Assembly (NCBI GenBank): GCA_001801885.1
Contig: MGYU01000006.1
Location: forward strand, 1-52,464
Source of the DNA: Gammaproteobacteria bacterium RIFCSPLOWO2_12_47_11
GTDB lineage: Bacteria; Pseudomonadota; Gammaproteobacteria; Eutrophobiales; Eutrophobiaceae
Reading direction: 5' to 3'
Length of the DNA stretch: 52,464 nt
The notes below the pieces were generated by a model that was not told the origin of the DNA, ran no database searches, and saw only the letters and a program-made list of their open reading frames with translations. Position 1 is the first letter of the stretch, and every line of letters begins with the position of its first letter. Both the position numbers and the translations under genes were made by a program. Positions 1 to 9,735 of the stretch are shown in pieces.

Positions 1-130
1 CCTGCTCTAAACTTTGTGAAGTATCAATCCCATCAAAAGTCGTTTCCGGATTGGCGAAAATATGGGTATCGGTCAACTGGATCAGTTCGATATAATCAGG
101 GTTTGATTTTGATAACACGATCGAAGTCAT
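1..130 (-). CDS. cpdA: 3',5'-cyclic-AMP phosphodiesterase CpdA, 5' part only
   Basis: The reverse complement opens an ATG ORF that runs off the left edge of the window (43 codons seen, absent from the ORF track). The peptide contains IELIQLTDTHIF followed by FDGIDTSQSLE. The LxQxTDxH segment is the first metal-binding motif of the Icc/CpdA calcineurin-like metallophosphoesterases, which hydrolyse cAMP in the cytoplasm. In enterobacteria cpdA lies near parE, and parE is about 9.6 kb away here, which fits. The gene is divergent from the O-methyltransferase with a 26-bp gap between start codons. Only the N-terminus is visible, so intactness cannot be judged. Confidence 0.72.
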   Translation of the reverse strand, partial: MTSIVLSKSNPDYIELIQLTDTHIFANPETTFDGIDTSQSLEQ

Positions 131-156
131 AAGATCATTTTAGTACGAATCTGGCC

Positions 157-819
157 ATGAAACGCAAGACCATTAACATTACCGATCAACTGTATGATTA
201 TTTGCTTTCTGTTTCGCTCAAGGAAACGGAACTCCAGCGCGAATTGCGTGCGGACACAGCAAAGCAGCCCCAGGCCATAATGCAGGTCGGGCCGGACCAG
301 GGACAGTTGATGGCAATGCTCATCCGGTTAATGCATGCAAAAAAGATCATTGAAATAGGTGTGTTCACCGGTTACAGCTCGTTGTGCATGGCCATGGCAT
401 TACCCGATGACGGCCATATTGTGGCCTGTGATATCAATAAAGAATATACAGACATTGCCCGGCAGTATTGGCGAAAGGCCGGTGTTGCGGACAAGATAGA
501 ACTGGTCCTGGCCCCGGCCATCCGGACCCTGGATAAACTGCTCGCCCAGGGCGAACAGGGAACTTATGATTTTGTCTTTATCGACGCGGACAAGCCGGAA
601 TATCCGGATTACTATGAACGTTCACTGCAATTGATCCGGAAAGGCGGATTGATAGCCATTGATAATGTGCTCTGGTACGGCAAGCCCGCCGATCCGGTCG
701 AGAAAGACAAGGACACACTGGCAATACGGAAATTCAATCAGAAACTCTACCAGGACAGCCGGGTCATGATCAGCATGTTGACCATCGCGGATGGTTTAAC
801 GCTGGCGCTTAAACTCTAG
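157..819 (+). CDS. class I SAM-dependent O-methyltransferase
   Basis: This 220-residue protein matches the caffeoyl-CoA/catechol O-methyltransferase-like family (Methyltransf_3). The SAM-binding motif I is IIEIGVFTGYSS at about residues 67-78. The acidic residue that contacts the adenosine ribose lies in VACDINKEY. The metal-binding DFVFIDADKPEY stretch is typical of cation-dependent members. Length is normal for bacterial homologues. The small-molecule substrate cannot be told from sequence. The 3' end overlaps the 3' end of the convergent yoaA by 11 bases, so the two genes have no room for a separate terminator between them. Confidence 0.88.
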   Translation: MKRKTINITDQLYDYLLSVSLKETELQRELRADTAKQPQAIMQVGPDQGQLMAMLIRLMHAKKIIEIGVFTGYSSLCMAMALPDDGHIVACDINKEYTDIARQYWRKAGVADKIELVLAPAIRTLDKLLAQGEQGTYDFVFIDADKPEYPDYYERSLQLIRKGGLIAIDNVLWYGKPADPVEKDKDTLAIRKFNQKLYQDSRVMISMLTIADGLTLALKL

Positions 820-2722
820 TAATAAAGAAATTTTCTACATCTGCAATATTGCCGGTGATATTCATCCTGGGCAGGCTGTTCAGGAATTTTTTCCCGTAGG
901 ATTTTGAACGTAACCTCGGATCACAGATCATCAACACTCCGTAGTCATTCATATCACGGATTAACCGGCCCACACCCTGTTTCAGAACAATGATGGCCTG
1001 TGGTAACTGGTAATCCATGAAAGGATTAATTCCCTGTTCCTGCATCTTCACTGCGCGTGCGCGGAATACCGGATCATCCGGCGCGGCGAACGGCAGTTTA
1101 TCGATGATGACACTGGACAATGCCTGCCCTTTAACATCCACCCCTTCCCAGAAACTGCTGGTGCCGAGTAAGACAGCATGTTTCGTACGCCTGAATGTCT
1201 CGAGTAATTCTGTTCTGGGCGCATCACCCTGTACCAGGATTGGATAATCAAGTTTATTCTTAATCAGATCTGTCGCTTCCCGCAGGGCGCGATGACTGGT
1301 GAAGAGGATAAAGGCGTGGCCCTGACTGGCCTGTATGACCGGTAGTGCGGCATTAATGACGGCTGAAGTATAAGCCGGCTCCCCCGGCTCAGGCATATTT
1401 TCAGGGAGATACAGCAATGCCTGTTTTTGATAATCAAACGGGCTTGGCCAGGTTTGTGATTTGATTTCATTCAAGCCGAGTTGCCCGGCAAAATGACTGA
1501 AATCATCACCCACTGCCAATGTCGCTGAAGTGTAAATGCACTGGCATTCATGTTGTGAAAGGTGTTGTTGAAAAATACTGGAAATATCCAGCGGTGTCTG
1601 GTGCAACAAAAATCCATGGCCCCGGCTCTCCAGCCACTGGACAAATTCATCACTCTCGCGTTCCCTGAAATCCTTCAGCATACCCAGCAGATTGCCTGCC
1701 CGCTTCCAGCAATTTTCCAGTGACTTTGAACGTGATGATAACTGGTCCAGTGCACTTTCAAGTGCAGCCAGCTTTTCATATAGCACATCAAATGTACCGC
1801 TAATGCTTTTATCAACTGATACTTCCAGCCAGGCTGAGCGTCGATCACTATTCCCAAGGGTAAGGCGGAATTTTTGCAAGCTGGTCTGCAATACATCGGG
1901 AATTTCAGTAAATCCCGGAACATCATTGGCGTCACTCAGATAAGCAGCACGCGTATCATTAATGAGTTCAAGTAACTGGCGGCTGCTTACCGTGCTGCCA
2001 AAAAAATCAGCGGCCAGTTCAGGGAGTTGATGGGCTTCATCAAAAATAATGAAACTGGCCTTGGGCAACACCTCACCGAAACCGGTATCACGCAGGGCCA
2101 GATCCGCCATCAGCAAATGATGATTGACGATAACGAGGTCTGCTTCATTTGCGTTGCGCCGTGCCTTCAATACAAAACATTCATCATAAAATTCACAGTC
2201 CTGTCCCAGGCAATTGTCTGCAGTTGAGGTAATGCCGGACTGTACCGGTGAATTCTCCGGAAGGTCCGCCAGTTCAGTCAGATCGCCGGTCGCAGTCTGT
2301 GCCGACCAGTGTTTTATGGATACCAGGCTGTCTTGTAACTGGACCGGCATGGCCCGGTTATGCTTTTCATATTCAACCAGTCGGAATTTACAAAGATAAT
2401 TGGCCCGGCCTTTAAGCAAGGTTGTATTCACGGGCAAACCCAGCGCCCTGCTGACAACAGGAAGGTCTTTGTAAAATAATTGGTCCTGCAGGTGTTTGGT
2501 GCCTGTAGAAATAATGATTTTTTTTCCTGACATCAAGGCCGGTACGAGATAAGCAAATGTTTTACCGGTGCCGGTACCGGCTTCGCAGATCAGGGATTCT
2601 TCATCTGCCATAGCCCTGGCTATAGCTGTGGCCAGTTCCAGTTGTTGTTCCCTGACAGCATAATCCGGTAGCTGCCTGGCGATAGCCCCCTGTTTTGAAA
2701 AAACATCCGCTGCTTCTAGCAA
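809..2722 (-). CDS. yoaA: ATP-dependent Fe-S DNA helicase, YoaA/DinG family
   Basis: This 637-residue XPD-like superfamily 2 helicase has Walker A in EAGTGTGKT (about 43-51), a DEAH box in IIFDEAHQL, and a C-terminal motif VI QGVGRLIRD. Cysteines in NYLCKF, CLGQDC and YDEC are placed like the four ligands of the 4Fe-4S cluster of DinG, YoaA and XPD. Length matches E. coli YoaA (about 636) rather than the longer DinG. YoaA is known to act in DNA damage tolerance with the polymerase III chi subunit. The start is TTG, supported by CGGAG seven bases upstream; no ATG precedes the Walker A motif at a sensible distance. It lies 20 bases downstream of epmA on the same strand. Confidence 0.9.
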   Translation of the reverse strand: MLEAADVFSKQGAIARQLPDYAVREQQLELATAIARAMADEESLICEAGTGTGKTFAYLVPALMSGKKIIISTGTKHLQDQLFYKDLPVVSRALGLPVNTTLLKGRANYLCKFRLVEYEKHNRAMPVQLQDSLVSIKHWSAQTATGDLTELADLPENSPVQSGITSTADNCLGQDCEFYDECFVLKARRNANEADLVIVNHHLLMADLALRDTGFGEVLPKASFIIFDEAHQLPELAADFFGSTVSSRQLLELINDTRAAYLSDANDVPGFTEIPDVLQTSLQKFRLTLGNSDRRSAWLEVSVDKSISGTFDVLYEKLAALESALDQLSSRSKSLENCWKRAGNLLGMLKDFRERESDEFVQWLESRGHGFLLHQTPLDISSIFQQHLSQHECQCIYTSATLAVGDDFSHFAGQLGLNEIKSQTWPSPFDYQKQALLYLPENMPEPGEPAYTSAVINAALPVIQASQGHAFILFTSHRALREATDLIKNKLDYPILVQGDAPRTELLETFRRTKHAVLLGTSSFWEGVDVKGQALSSVIIDKLPFAAPDDPVFRARAVKMQEQGINPFMDYQLPQAIIVLKQGVGRLIRDMNDYGVLMICDPRLRSKSYGKKFLNSLPRMNITGNIADVENFFITRV

Positions 2723-2742
2723 TGCAATACTCCGCTTGTCTC

Positions 2743-3702
2743 TCAGGCCCGGTCAACCGGGAAAGCAATTACTTCACGGATGTCTGTGCAATGATGCATG
2801 GCCATCAACAAACGATCTACCCCGACAGCCACCCCGGCACAGGGTGGTAATCCATATTTCAAGGCTTCAATAAATTTCTCGTCAATGAAAACTTCCGGTT
2901 TGCCTGACTTTTCCCGTTGCAGATTGTCCTGCACAAATCTCTTTTTCTGTTCACCGGCATCACACAATTCATGGAAACCATTGGCTATCTCCAGACCATG
3001 AATGAACAGTTCAAATCTTTCCGCAACCGGCGGATCGGAATGCCTGATCCTGGCCAGCGCGGACTGTACAACCGGAAAGTCATAAATCATGTGCGGGCAT
3101 TCATGGCCGAGATGATCGCAGACACAGTGACTGAAAATAAAATCCAGTAAAACCGATCTTTCATCACCCTGTGCGGTGTATCCATAATCAGTTGCAGTCT
3201 TTTGTAATTCCACCAGTGCCGTGGTGTGGGGATCTAAATCAGTCTTTTCTTTAAATACTTCGGCATAGGTTTTTTTCTGTGCAGGTTTGAAATTCAATAC
3301 CTGCAGTAATTCATCCAGTTCATCCATTAACTGATGATGATCATATTCAGGGCGGTACCACTCCAGCATGGTGAATTCCGGATTGTGATATTTGCCAATT
3401 TCGTTGTCCCTGAACACCCGGCATATCTGATATATCGGACCACTGCCTGATGCCAATAATCTTTTCATCGCGTATTCAGGAGAGGTATGTAAAAAATGTT
3501 TTCGTATATGACGGCCACCCGGATACTGTAAAGCAGTTTCAAAACTCTCGATATGTGGATCGGATACAGCCGCATCGACGAGTATGGGTGTTTCAACCTC
3601 AAGAATCCCATGTTTGTTCATAAACTTACGCAACTTTTCAAGTAACCGGGCACGGGCGAGTAACATCTCAAAGGATACTGCCGGTTGCCATTTGGTTTTC
3701 AT
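2743..3702 (-). CDS. epmA: EF-P--(R)-beta-lysine ligase EpmA
   Basis: This 319-residue protein is a truncated class II lysyl-tRNA synthetase paralogue (PoxA/GenX/YjeA) lacking an anticodon-binding domain. Class II motif 1 is around LRKFMNKHGILEVETPIL. Motif 2 is FRDNEIGKYHNPEFTMLEW, and motif 3 is AGVAVGVDRLLM near the C-terminus. The known role is to activate (R)-beta-lysine with ATP and attach it to Lys34 of EF-P. It lies directly downstream of efp on the same strand with a 29-base gap, and epmB is divergent on the other side of efp, so enzyme, substrate protein and partner enzyme are all adjacent. This strongly supports EpmA over an alternative LysRS-like role. Confidence 0.95.
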   Translation of the reverse strand: MKTKWQPAVSFEMLLARARLLEKLRKFMNKHGILEVETPILVDAAVSDPHIESFETALQYPGGRHIRKHFLHTSPEYAMKRLLASGSGPIYQICRVFRDNEIGKYHNPEFTMLEWYRPEYDHHQLMDELDELLQVLNFKPAQKKTYAEVFKEKTDLDPHTTALVELQKTATDYGYTAQGDERSVLLDFIFSHCVCDHLGHECPHMIYDFPVVQSALARIRHSDPPVAERFELFIHGLEIANGFHELCDAGEQKKRFVQDNLQREKSGKPEVFIDEKFIEALKYGLPPCAGVAVGVDRLLMAMHHCTDIREVIAFPVDRA

Positions 3703-3731
3703 TACCAGGGGACTATCTAGGAATTTCCCGG

Positions 3732-4295
3732 TCAGGCACGGCTCATGTATGCGCCGGTGCGGGTATCAATCCTGATTTTTTCACCTTTTTCCACAAACAG
3801 GGGGACCTTGACGACTGCACCAGTTTCAAGCTTCGCCGGTTTGGAACCACCTGTGGCTGTGTCACCACGTATACCCGGATCAGTATCAGAAATTTCAAGG
3901 ACAACAAAATTAGGCGGGCTGACTGTCAGGGGAGCCCCATTCCACAGGGTCATGGTGCAGAGTTCCTCACCCTTAATCCATTGAGCAGTATCTTCCATGG
4001 CCTTTTCGCCGGCCATATATTGTTCGTAGTTTTCCTGATTCATGAAATACCAGAGTTCACCATCGTTGTATAAATACTGCACTTCCAGATCAATGACATC
4101 TGCGGCGTCAAGTGTATCACCTGACTTGAATGTACGCTCTATCACACGCCCTGTCTTCAGATTACGCAATTTGACGCGGTTAAATGCCTGGCCTTTCCCC
4201 GGCTTTACATATTCGTTAGTAAGTATCGCGCAAGGATCGTTATCAAGCATTACCTTGAGACCGGCCTTGAATTCATTTGTGCTGAAAGTTCCCAT
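3732..4295 (-). CDS. efp: translation elongation factor P
   Basis: This 187-residue protein is full-length EF-P, which rescues ribosomes stalled at polyproline stretches by binding next to the P-site tRNA. The modification loop reads [10 protein letters not shown], and Lys34 is the residue that receives beta-lysine. Three beta-barrel domains are expected. The C-terminal TGAYMSRA ends like other bacterial EF-Ps. The start ATG is preceded by GAGGG. It is divergent from epmB with 65 bases between start codons, so the two share a promoter region, and epmA follows on the same strand. The Lys34 loop and flanking EpmA/EpmB argue for the beta-lysylation type rather than the arginine-rhamnosylation type. 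Confidence 0.97.
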   Translation of the reverse strand: MGTFSTNEFKAGLKVMLDNDPCAILTNEYVKPGKGQAFNRVKLRNLKTGRVIERTFKSGDTLDAADVIDLEVQYLYNDGELWYFMNQENYEQYMAGEKAMEDTAQWIKGEELCTMTLWNGAPLTVSPPNFVVLEISDTDPGIRGDTATGGSKPAKLETGAVVKVPLFVEKGEKIRIDTRTGAYMSRA

Positions 4296-4360
4296 ATTTC
4301 CCTCGTGGTGTTAATTCTCATATGATAAAGGCCGCTATCATACATTGAAGAAGGAAAATT

Positions 4361-5341
4361 ATGCAGCAGGCAAATTGGCAGGCAGAGTTACGAAAAACAA
4401 AAATCGGCCCTGCCACATTACTCGAAGATATCGGATTGGCTCGCAATGCCCCGGCATTGGCAAACCAGGCCGCCATTTCTTTTCCTTTGCGTGTCACCGA
4501 AGGGTTTAAAAACAGAATAACCAATGGAGATGAACATGACCCCCTGCTACGCCAGATTTTACCCCTGGCGGAAGAGGATCGGGATCACCCTGATTTCAGT
4601 TTCGATCCACTCGCTGAATATGCAAAACAACCCGTCCCGGGTCTCCTGCATAAATATCATGGCCGTGCCCTGCTGGTGGTGACGGGTGCCTGTGCCATAC
4701 ATTGCCGCTATTGTTTCCGCCGTCATTTTCCTTATGCTGAATCAAACCCGGCCAGCCAGCAATGGCAAACTGCCCTGGATTACCTCGCCCGGGACCAGAC
4801 TGTTACTGAAATAATATTAAGCGGTGGTGATCCCCTGACTGTAAGTGACGAACGTTTATCCGGACTGGTACAGTCTCTGGCAGATATCCCGCACATTAAA
4901 CGGTTACGCATACATAGCCGGATACCTGTCGTCCTGCCTGAACGGATTGTTGATACATTGCTGGACTGGCTGACCGGTACACGCCTCAGGCCGGTGATGG
5001 TGGTGCATGCCAATCATGCCAATGAACTCGATAATTCAGTAGCCATGGCCATGGAAAAGTTGAAGCGTGCCCATGTTCCGTTACTGAACCAGTCAGTTTT
5101 ATTGAGGGGGGTCAATGATTCAGTCACTGCACTGGCTATGCTCAGTGAACGGTTGTTTGATTACGGTATCCTGCCCTATTATCTGCACATGCTTGACCCA
5201 GTAAAGGGGGCCGCCCATTTTGCGGTTGATGAAACGCAGGCAAGGTCGATCATGCAAGGCTTGCGTGAATTACTGCCCGGTTATCTGGTACCGAAACTGG
5301 TCAGGGAGATTCCCGATACTCCCAGCAAAATACTTTTATAA
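4361..5341 (+). CDS. epmB: EF-P beta-lysylation protein EpmB (lysine 2,3-aminomutase-like)
   Basis: This 326-residue radical SAM enzyme has CxxxCxxC as CAIHCRYCFRRHF, with Cys111, Cys115 and Cys118 ligating the 4Fe-4S cluster. Downstream SGGDPLTVSDERL and a PLP-type region match the lysine 2,3-aminomutase family. The known EpmB reaction converts (S)-alpha-lysine to (R)-beta-lysine, the substrate of EpmA. It is shorter than catabolic lysine 2,3-aminomutases (about 400 residues or more), as expected for EpmB. The start ATG has AAGGA upstream. It is divergent from efp, and a true catabolic aminomutase is unlikely given the neighbours. Confidence 0.94.
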   Translation: MQQANWQAELRKTKIGPATLLEDIGLARNAPALANQAAISFPLRVTEGFKNRITNGDEHDPLLRQILPLAEEDRDHPDFSFDPLAEYAKQPVPGLLHKYHGRALLVVTGACAIHCRYCFRRHFPYAESNPASQQWQTALDYLARDQTVTEIILSGGDPLTVSDERLSGLVQSLADIPHIKRLRIHSRIPVVLPERIVDTLLDWLTGTRLRPVMVVHANHANELDNSVAMAMEKLKRAHVPLLNQSVLLRGVNDSVTALAMLSERLFDYGILPYYLHMLDPVKGAAHFAVDETQARSIMQGLRELLPGYLVPKLVREIPDTPSKILL

Positions 5342-5473
5342 TCGTTAATTATCCGGGGTTAATGTTGTTCACGGCGTACTGCTATATTCGCCCATGATGG
5401 GATATACTTCATCCCCTGAATTAACCCACTTATCTGAAGTGCCTGAAATATAAAAATAATTTAGCTGATTATA

Positions 5474-7171
5474 ATGTCTGTACTTTCGATTCAAAACATA
5501 CTCATCATCGATGATTCAGCAGATTACCGGAAATTACTGACGACCTTCTTCAGGAAAGTCTGTCCATCGGCCCATGTTGAAGAATATGACCCCGCCAAAG
5601 GCAGGCCACCGGAATCATTTTCCTGGGGTGACTTTGATCTGTTGATACTCGATTATGATCTTGGCAACGGTGAAAATGGTCTGGAATGGCTGCGCCAGTA
5701 CAAGACATCAGTCGATTTTCCGCCCACTATTATGCTCACGGCAAAAGATAATGAAGAACTGGTCGTTAATGCTATCCGTTTCGGCGCCCAGAGTTTTCTG
5801 CGCAAGCCGGGTTTGACCAGGAATCTTCTTATCGAATCTATCAACGATGCGCTCACTAAATATAAACAGGAAAAGCATAAAGCCAGTTCCCAGAAGATCC
5901 AGGTCCATCTTTTTAACAAGGAAAAGTTTTTTGAAACATTAAAGACTGTTAAAAAAAATGACGCAGTCTATCTTGTGGAGATTGATAAATATCAATCCTT
6001 GTATGAAACACTGGGGATTTTTGCAACAGACAAATTTGTAAATTTCTTTATCGACACGATTTCCAGAACAATAAAAACAGCCGGTTATCGGGGCCAGATG
6101 ACCCGGATTGCAGATTCCACTGTGGCCGTTTTGCTTGCGAACAATGACCCTGCAGTGGACATTGAAAATCTGGCCAAAAAACTTTGCAATGCATTTAATC
6201 ATGCGGAATACAAAAATGATAATGTGACCGTGAAATTTTCCGTAAATATCGGTGCTATATCCATAGATGAGGAAAAATCAGATGTGATGAGCATCCTCGC
6301 AAAAATCGAGCATGCCTGCCGCAAGGCGCGGGAAACAGATGGTAACTCTTATATTATTGAATGGCATGAGATTGTAAAAGTACCGCCGGCTTTTGACCAG
6401 GCATTCGGCATAGAGGTCACCAATGCTCTCGAAGAAGACCGGCTGAAACTGTTATTTCAGTCACTCATACTCGTATCTGGAACAGCACATAAGGATTACA
6501 AGGACATCTATCAGGCACGTGTATCCCTGCTGGATATAAACAATAATATCATCGAACCTAAAAAATTCCTTCCGGTGCTGGAGAAATCCAAATCCATGAA
6601 AAAGCTGGACCGCTGGGTGATCCGGTATTGCGTGTCTGAACTGGCAAAACTGGTTTCCGGAAAAGCGAAAAAACCCGGGATACTGGTCCCATTATCAGCA
6701 CAGTCCATTGACGACAAGGGTCTTACCGACTGGATCAATAAATTAATTGAGCATGTAAAATTACCGGGGCTGGGAAATTCACTTATTTTTGAGGTCAATG
6801 TCAAGGATTTCCTGCCCAACATCCGGCAGGCGAAACTACAGTTCAATAAATTGCGGGTGAAACTCAATGCCTCAATCGCCCTCATCGGGTTGAATGAGTT
6901 ATCCGTTATGGAAAAATGCCTGCTACAGGAGAAATTTGATTTTGTAATCTTCTCGCCTGAACACACAGGCAAGGAGAAGATGCCGATGGATCAAATACAG
7001 AACATAATAAACATGGCGAAAGAATACAAAGTTCTCACTGTAGCCAGTAAAATAGACAGTGGTGAATATCTCGCTTTGTCAGCCAGTGCCGGTACGGATT
7101 ATGTGCTGGGTCATTTTGTACAACCCCCGATGGAAAATATTATTTCTACCGAAGAAGTTGTCGTGCGCTAG
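5474..7171 (+). CDS. response regulator with degenerate GGDEF and EAL domains
   Basis: This 565-residue protein begins with an intact receiver domain (about 1-125): acidic pocket IIDDS, phosphoacceptor Asp60 in LLILDYDLG, Thr89 and Lys111 (RKPG). Residues about 145-290 follow the diguanylate cyclase fold, but the GGDEF signature is replaced by IADST, so it should not make c-di-GMP. Residues about 305-560 resemble an EAL domain, yet the EAL catalytic motif is absent (YQARVSLLD stands where YEALLR is usual). This resembles FimX-type effectors, where inactive domains bind c-di-GMP or partners. No histidine kinase lies nearby, so it is an orphan regulator. The degeneracy is seen directly; the receptor role is inference. 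It converges on parC with 8 bases between stops. Confidence 0.82.
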   Translation: MSVLSIQNILIIDDSADYRKLLTTFFRKVCPSAHVEEYDPAKGRPPESFSWGDFDLLILDYDLGNGENGLEWLRQYKTSVDFPPTIMLTAKDNEELVVNAIRFGAQSFLRKPGLTRNLLIESINDALTKYKQEKHKASSQKIQVHLFNKEKFFETLKTVKKNDAVYLVEIDKYQSLYETLGIFATDKFVNFFIDTISRTIKTAGYRGQMTRIADSTVAVLLANNDPAVDIENLAKKLCNAFNHAEYKNDNVTVKFSVNIGAISIDEEKSDVMSILAKIEHACRKARETDGNSYIIEWHEIVKVPPAFDQAFGIEVTNALEEDRLKLLFQSLILVSGTAHKDYKDIYQARVSLLDINNNIIEPKKFLPVLEKSKSMKKLDRWVIRYCVSELAKLVSGKAKKPGILVPLSAQSIDDKGLTDWINKLIEHVKLPGLGNSLIFEVNVKDFLPNIRQAKLQFNKLRVKLNASIALIGLNELSVMEKCLLQEKFDFVIFSPEHTGKEKMPMDQIQNIINMAKEYKVLTVASKIDSGEYLALSASAGTDYVLGHFVQPPMENIISTEEVVVR

Positions 7172-7179
7172 GAAAAAAA

Positions 7180-9432
7180 TCAATCCGTCACCTTGAGTCT
7201 GAAAACATTCCGGTAACCTCTGGGCAACAGGTTCCCCCGCCTGCCACGTTCACCGGTGTAGGCTACAATATCCTTCGGTTTTAATACCAGCTTGCGCTGT
7301 CCTGCAAAGACTGTCAGACAGCTACCGGCAGGAATGACAGTGACAGCAACCACATACTCTTCCCTCGCTTTTAATTTTGCCGAAGGAATATTGATAATCT
7401 TCAAGCCCTTGCCCCTGGGAAGAACCGGCAATTCACTGGCCCTTATAACCAGGAAATGACCGGCAGAGGATACGGCCGCCACCTGATCAGAAGGCATATC
7501 GTTGACTGCTGCCGGGATTAATACCTTTGCCCCTTTAGGAACAGAGACAATCGACTTGCCACTCTTGTTTTTAGTGATCAGATCATCCAGTCTGGCAATG
7601 AAACCATAACCACTATCAGACGCCAACAGGTAATGGCTGTCCGGTAGTCCCATCATCACACCCTCAAAACTGGCACCTTCAGGCGGATTTAACCTGCTGG
7701 CAACAGGCTCACCGAGGCTTCTTGCGGAAGGCAACAAGTGTGCGGGCAAGGCATAACAACGGCCCGTCGAATCCAGGAACACCGCGTTCTGATTGCTGCG
7801 GCCACAGGCAGTGGATTTGAAACTATCACCGGGACGGTAAGCCAGTTCTTCCGGCACAATATCATGTCCTTTTGCAGCCCTTACCAGCCCCTTGTCGGAT
7901 AGTATGACTGTCACAGGTTCCGTCGGGATAAGATCAGTTTCATTGATTGCCTTTGCTTCTTCCCTTTCCTTCAATGGTGAACAGCGGTCATTGCCAAAGA
8001 TTTTTGCATCATCTTCCAGTTCCTTGCGGATCAGTGTTTTCAAACGTTGCCTGGACCCCAGTATCTGATCAATTGTTTTGCGTTCATTCTCGAGTGCCTT
8101 GAGTTCTCCCTTGATGCGGATCTCCTCCAGTTTTGCCAGTTTGCGCAGTTTCAATTCCAGAATCGCTTCGGCCTGGAGATCAGACAATTTGAAACGCTTC
8201 ATCAGGACCTGTTTAGGATTCTCTTCCTGCCGGATAATGGCAATGACTTCATCAATACTCAGGTAGGCGATCATCAATCCCTGCAGGATATGGATCTGGG
8301 CCAGCACTTTTTCCAGCCGGAATTGCAGGCGCCGTTTTACCGTTTCCGTGCGATAGGACAGCCATTCCCTGAGGACCATTTTGATGTCCTTGACCTGTGG
8401 CCGGCCATTGATACCTATCATATTGAGATTAACGCGGTAACTGCATTCGAGGTCGGTCGTGGCAAACAGGTGCGACATCAGTTCATCCAGATTGATCCGG
8501 TTGGAACGTGGGACCAATACGAGGCGCACCGGATCTTCATGATCTGATTCATCTCTGAGATCTTCCAGCATAGGCAGTTTTTTTGCCTGCATCTGGTTCG
8601 CAATTTGTTCCAGTATTTTTCCACCTGAACTCTGATATGGCAACGCGGTGATAATGATATTGCCGTCATCTTTTTCCCAGACAGCGCGCATCTTGATCGA
8701 TCCATGGCCTGTTTTATATATCGCCCGGATCTCTGATTTGGGAGTGATTATTTCCGCCTTTGTAGGAAAGTCCGGTCCCTTGATATATTTGCAGAGTTCA
8801 TCGATTGTTGTGTTGGAAGATACCAGCAGGCGGATACAGGCATTGGTCACTTCACGCAGGTTATGCGGTGTAATATCGGTGGCCATGCCAACTGCAATGC
8901 CAGTTGTCCCGTTCAACAGGATATTCGGCAGGCGTGCGGGTAACAGACGGGGCTCATTTAAAGTACCGTCAAAATTCGGCAACCAATCCACGGTCCCCTG
9001 CCCGAGTTCACCCAACAAACTGTCTGCATAAGGCGTAAGTCTGGATTCGGTATAACGCATGGCAGCAAATGACTTTGGATCATCCATGGATCCCCAGTTG
9101 CCCTGTCCATCAATCAATGGATAACGATAGGTAAACGGCTGTGCCATCAACACCATGGCCTCGTAACAGGCAGAATCGCCATGCGGGTGATACTTGCCGA
9201 TCACATCACCCACGGTACGTGCTGATTTTTTATATTTTGCCCCGGTCTTCAGACCGAGTTCTGACATGGCGTAGATGATCCTGCGTTGCACAGGTTTAAG
9301 GCCATCACCGATATGTGGCAAGGCACGATCAAGAATGACATACATGGAATAATTCAGGTATGCCTTCTCGGTGAATTCATGCAACGGTTGTCGTTCGTTG
9401 CGTTCGAAGTCGAGACTTAATGTTTCAGCCAC
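7180..9432 (-). CDS. parC: DNA topoisomerase IV subunit A
   Basis: This 750-residue protein is the ParC breakage-reunion subunit that decatenates daughter chromosomes. The catalytic tyrosine is Tyr127 in [11 protein letters not shown]. The quinolone-resistance-determining region reads [14 protein letters not shown], with Ser87 and Glu91 equivalent to E. coli ParC Ser80 and Glu84, which is the susceptible configuration. Length and the short C-terminal propeller fit ParC rather than GyrA. The start is GTG with GGAG six bases upstream. The paired parE lies upstream on the same strand but is separated by a 300-bp gap holding a divergent small ORF. Confidence 0.96.
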   Translation of the reverse strand: MAETLSLDFERNERQPLHEFTEKAYLNYSMYVILDRALPHIGDGLKPVQRRIIYAMSELGLKTGAKYKKSARTVGDVIGKYHPHGDSACYEAMVLMAQPFTYRYPLIDGQGNWGSMDDPKSFAAMRYTESRLTPYADSLLGELGQGTVDWLPNFDGTLNEPRLLPARLPNILLNGTTGIAVGMATDITPHNLREVTNACIRLLVSSNTTIDELCKYIKGPDFPTKAEIITPKSEIRAIYKTGHGSIKMRAVWEKDDGNIIITALPYQSSGGKILEQIANQMQAKKLPMLEDLRDESDHEDPVRLVLVPRSNRINLDELMSHLFATTDLECSYRVNLNMIGINGRPQVKDIKMVLREWLSYRTETVKRRLQFRLEKVLAQIHILQGLMIAYLSIDEVIAIIRQEENPKQVLMKRFKLSDLQAEAILELKLRKLAKLEEIRIKGELKALENERKTIDQILGSRQRLKTLIRKELEDDAKIFGNDRCSPLKEREEAKAINETDLIPTEPVTVILSDKGLVRAAKGHDIVPEELAYRPGDSFKSTACGRSNQNAVFLDSTGRCYALPAHLLPSARSLGEPVASRLNPPEGASFEGVMMGLPDSHYLLASDSGYGFIARLDDLITKNKSGKSIVSVPKGAKVLIPAAVNDMPSDQVAAVSSAGHFLVIRASELPVLPRGKGLKIINIPSAKLKAREEYVVAVTVIPAGSCLTVFAGQRKLVLKPKDIVAYTGERGRRGNLLPRGYRNVFRLKVTD

Positions 9433-9554
9433 TGTTTTCTCCGGATAAATTAAGCAATTAAAAGTTTGTCATCATAAATTCATACTGCTGACATTTCTCT
9501 ATCATACTTTTCACGCAAGATTGGCGCGTAACTTAATATGAAAGGAGAAATATC

Positions 9555-9725
9555 ATGCGAGTTGATCATTATCATATTCAGCGGTTTCTGGCATTATCTG
9601 AACTGTATTTCAGACTGACGGATAAAACGGCCTCCGATGTCAGCAGTGAAGAGATGGAGGAATTTCTCGAGGCCATCAATGAATGCTCGCCGCCTTCGAT
9701 GTCACCAGAACAATACGTGGCCTGA
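9555..9725 (+). CDS. small hypothetical protein between parC and parE
   Basis: This 56-codon ORF is too short for the supplied track. It starts ATG with a good Shine-Dalgarno sequence (AAAGGAGAAA, ending four bases before the start) and stops 10 bases before the parE stop codon. The peptide begins MRVDHYHIQRFLALSELYF and continues into an acidic SSEEMEEFLEAINE segment. It is predicted soluble and helical, with no signal peptide or membrane segment. I do not recognise the family. It is divergent from parC and convergent with parE. The strong ribosome site and tight fit between flanking genes favour a real gene, but coding potential cannot be proven from one sequence. Confidence 0.55.
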   Translation: MRVDHYHIQRFLALSELYFRLTDKTASDVSSEEMEEFLEAINECSPPSMSPEQYVA

Positions 9726-9735
9726 AGCCTGGGCA

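Noticed and set aside
8047-8547. 166-residue plus-strand ORF opposite parC
   Set aside because: It is entirely inside parC in another frame, with no ribosome site and no recognisable motif.
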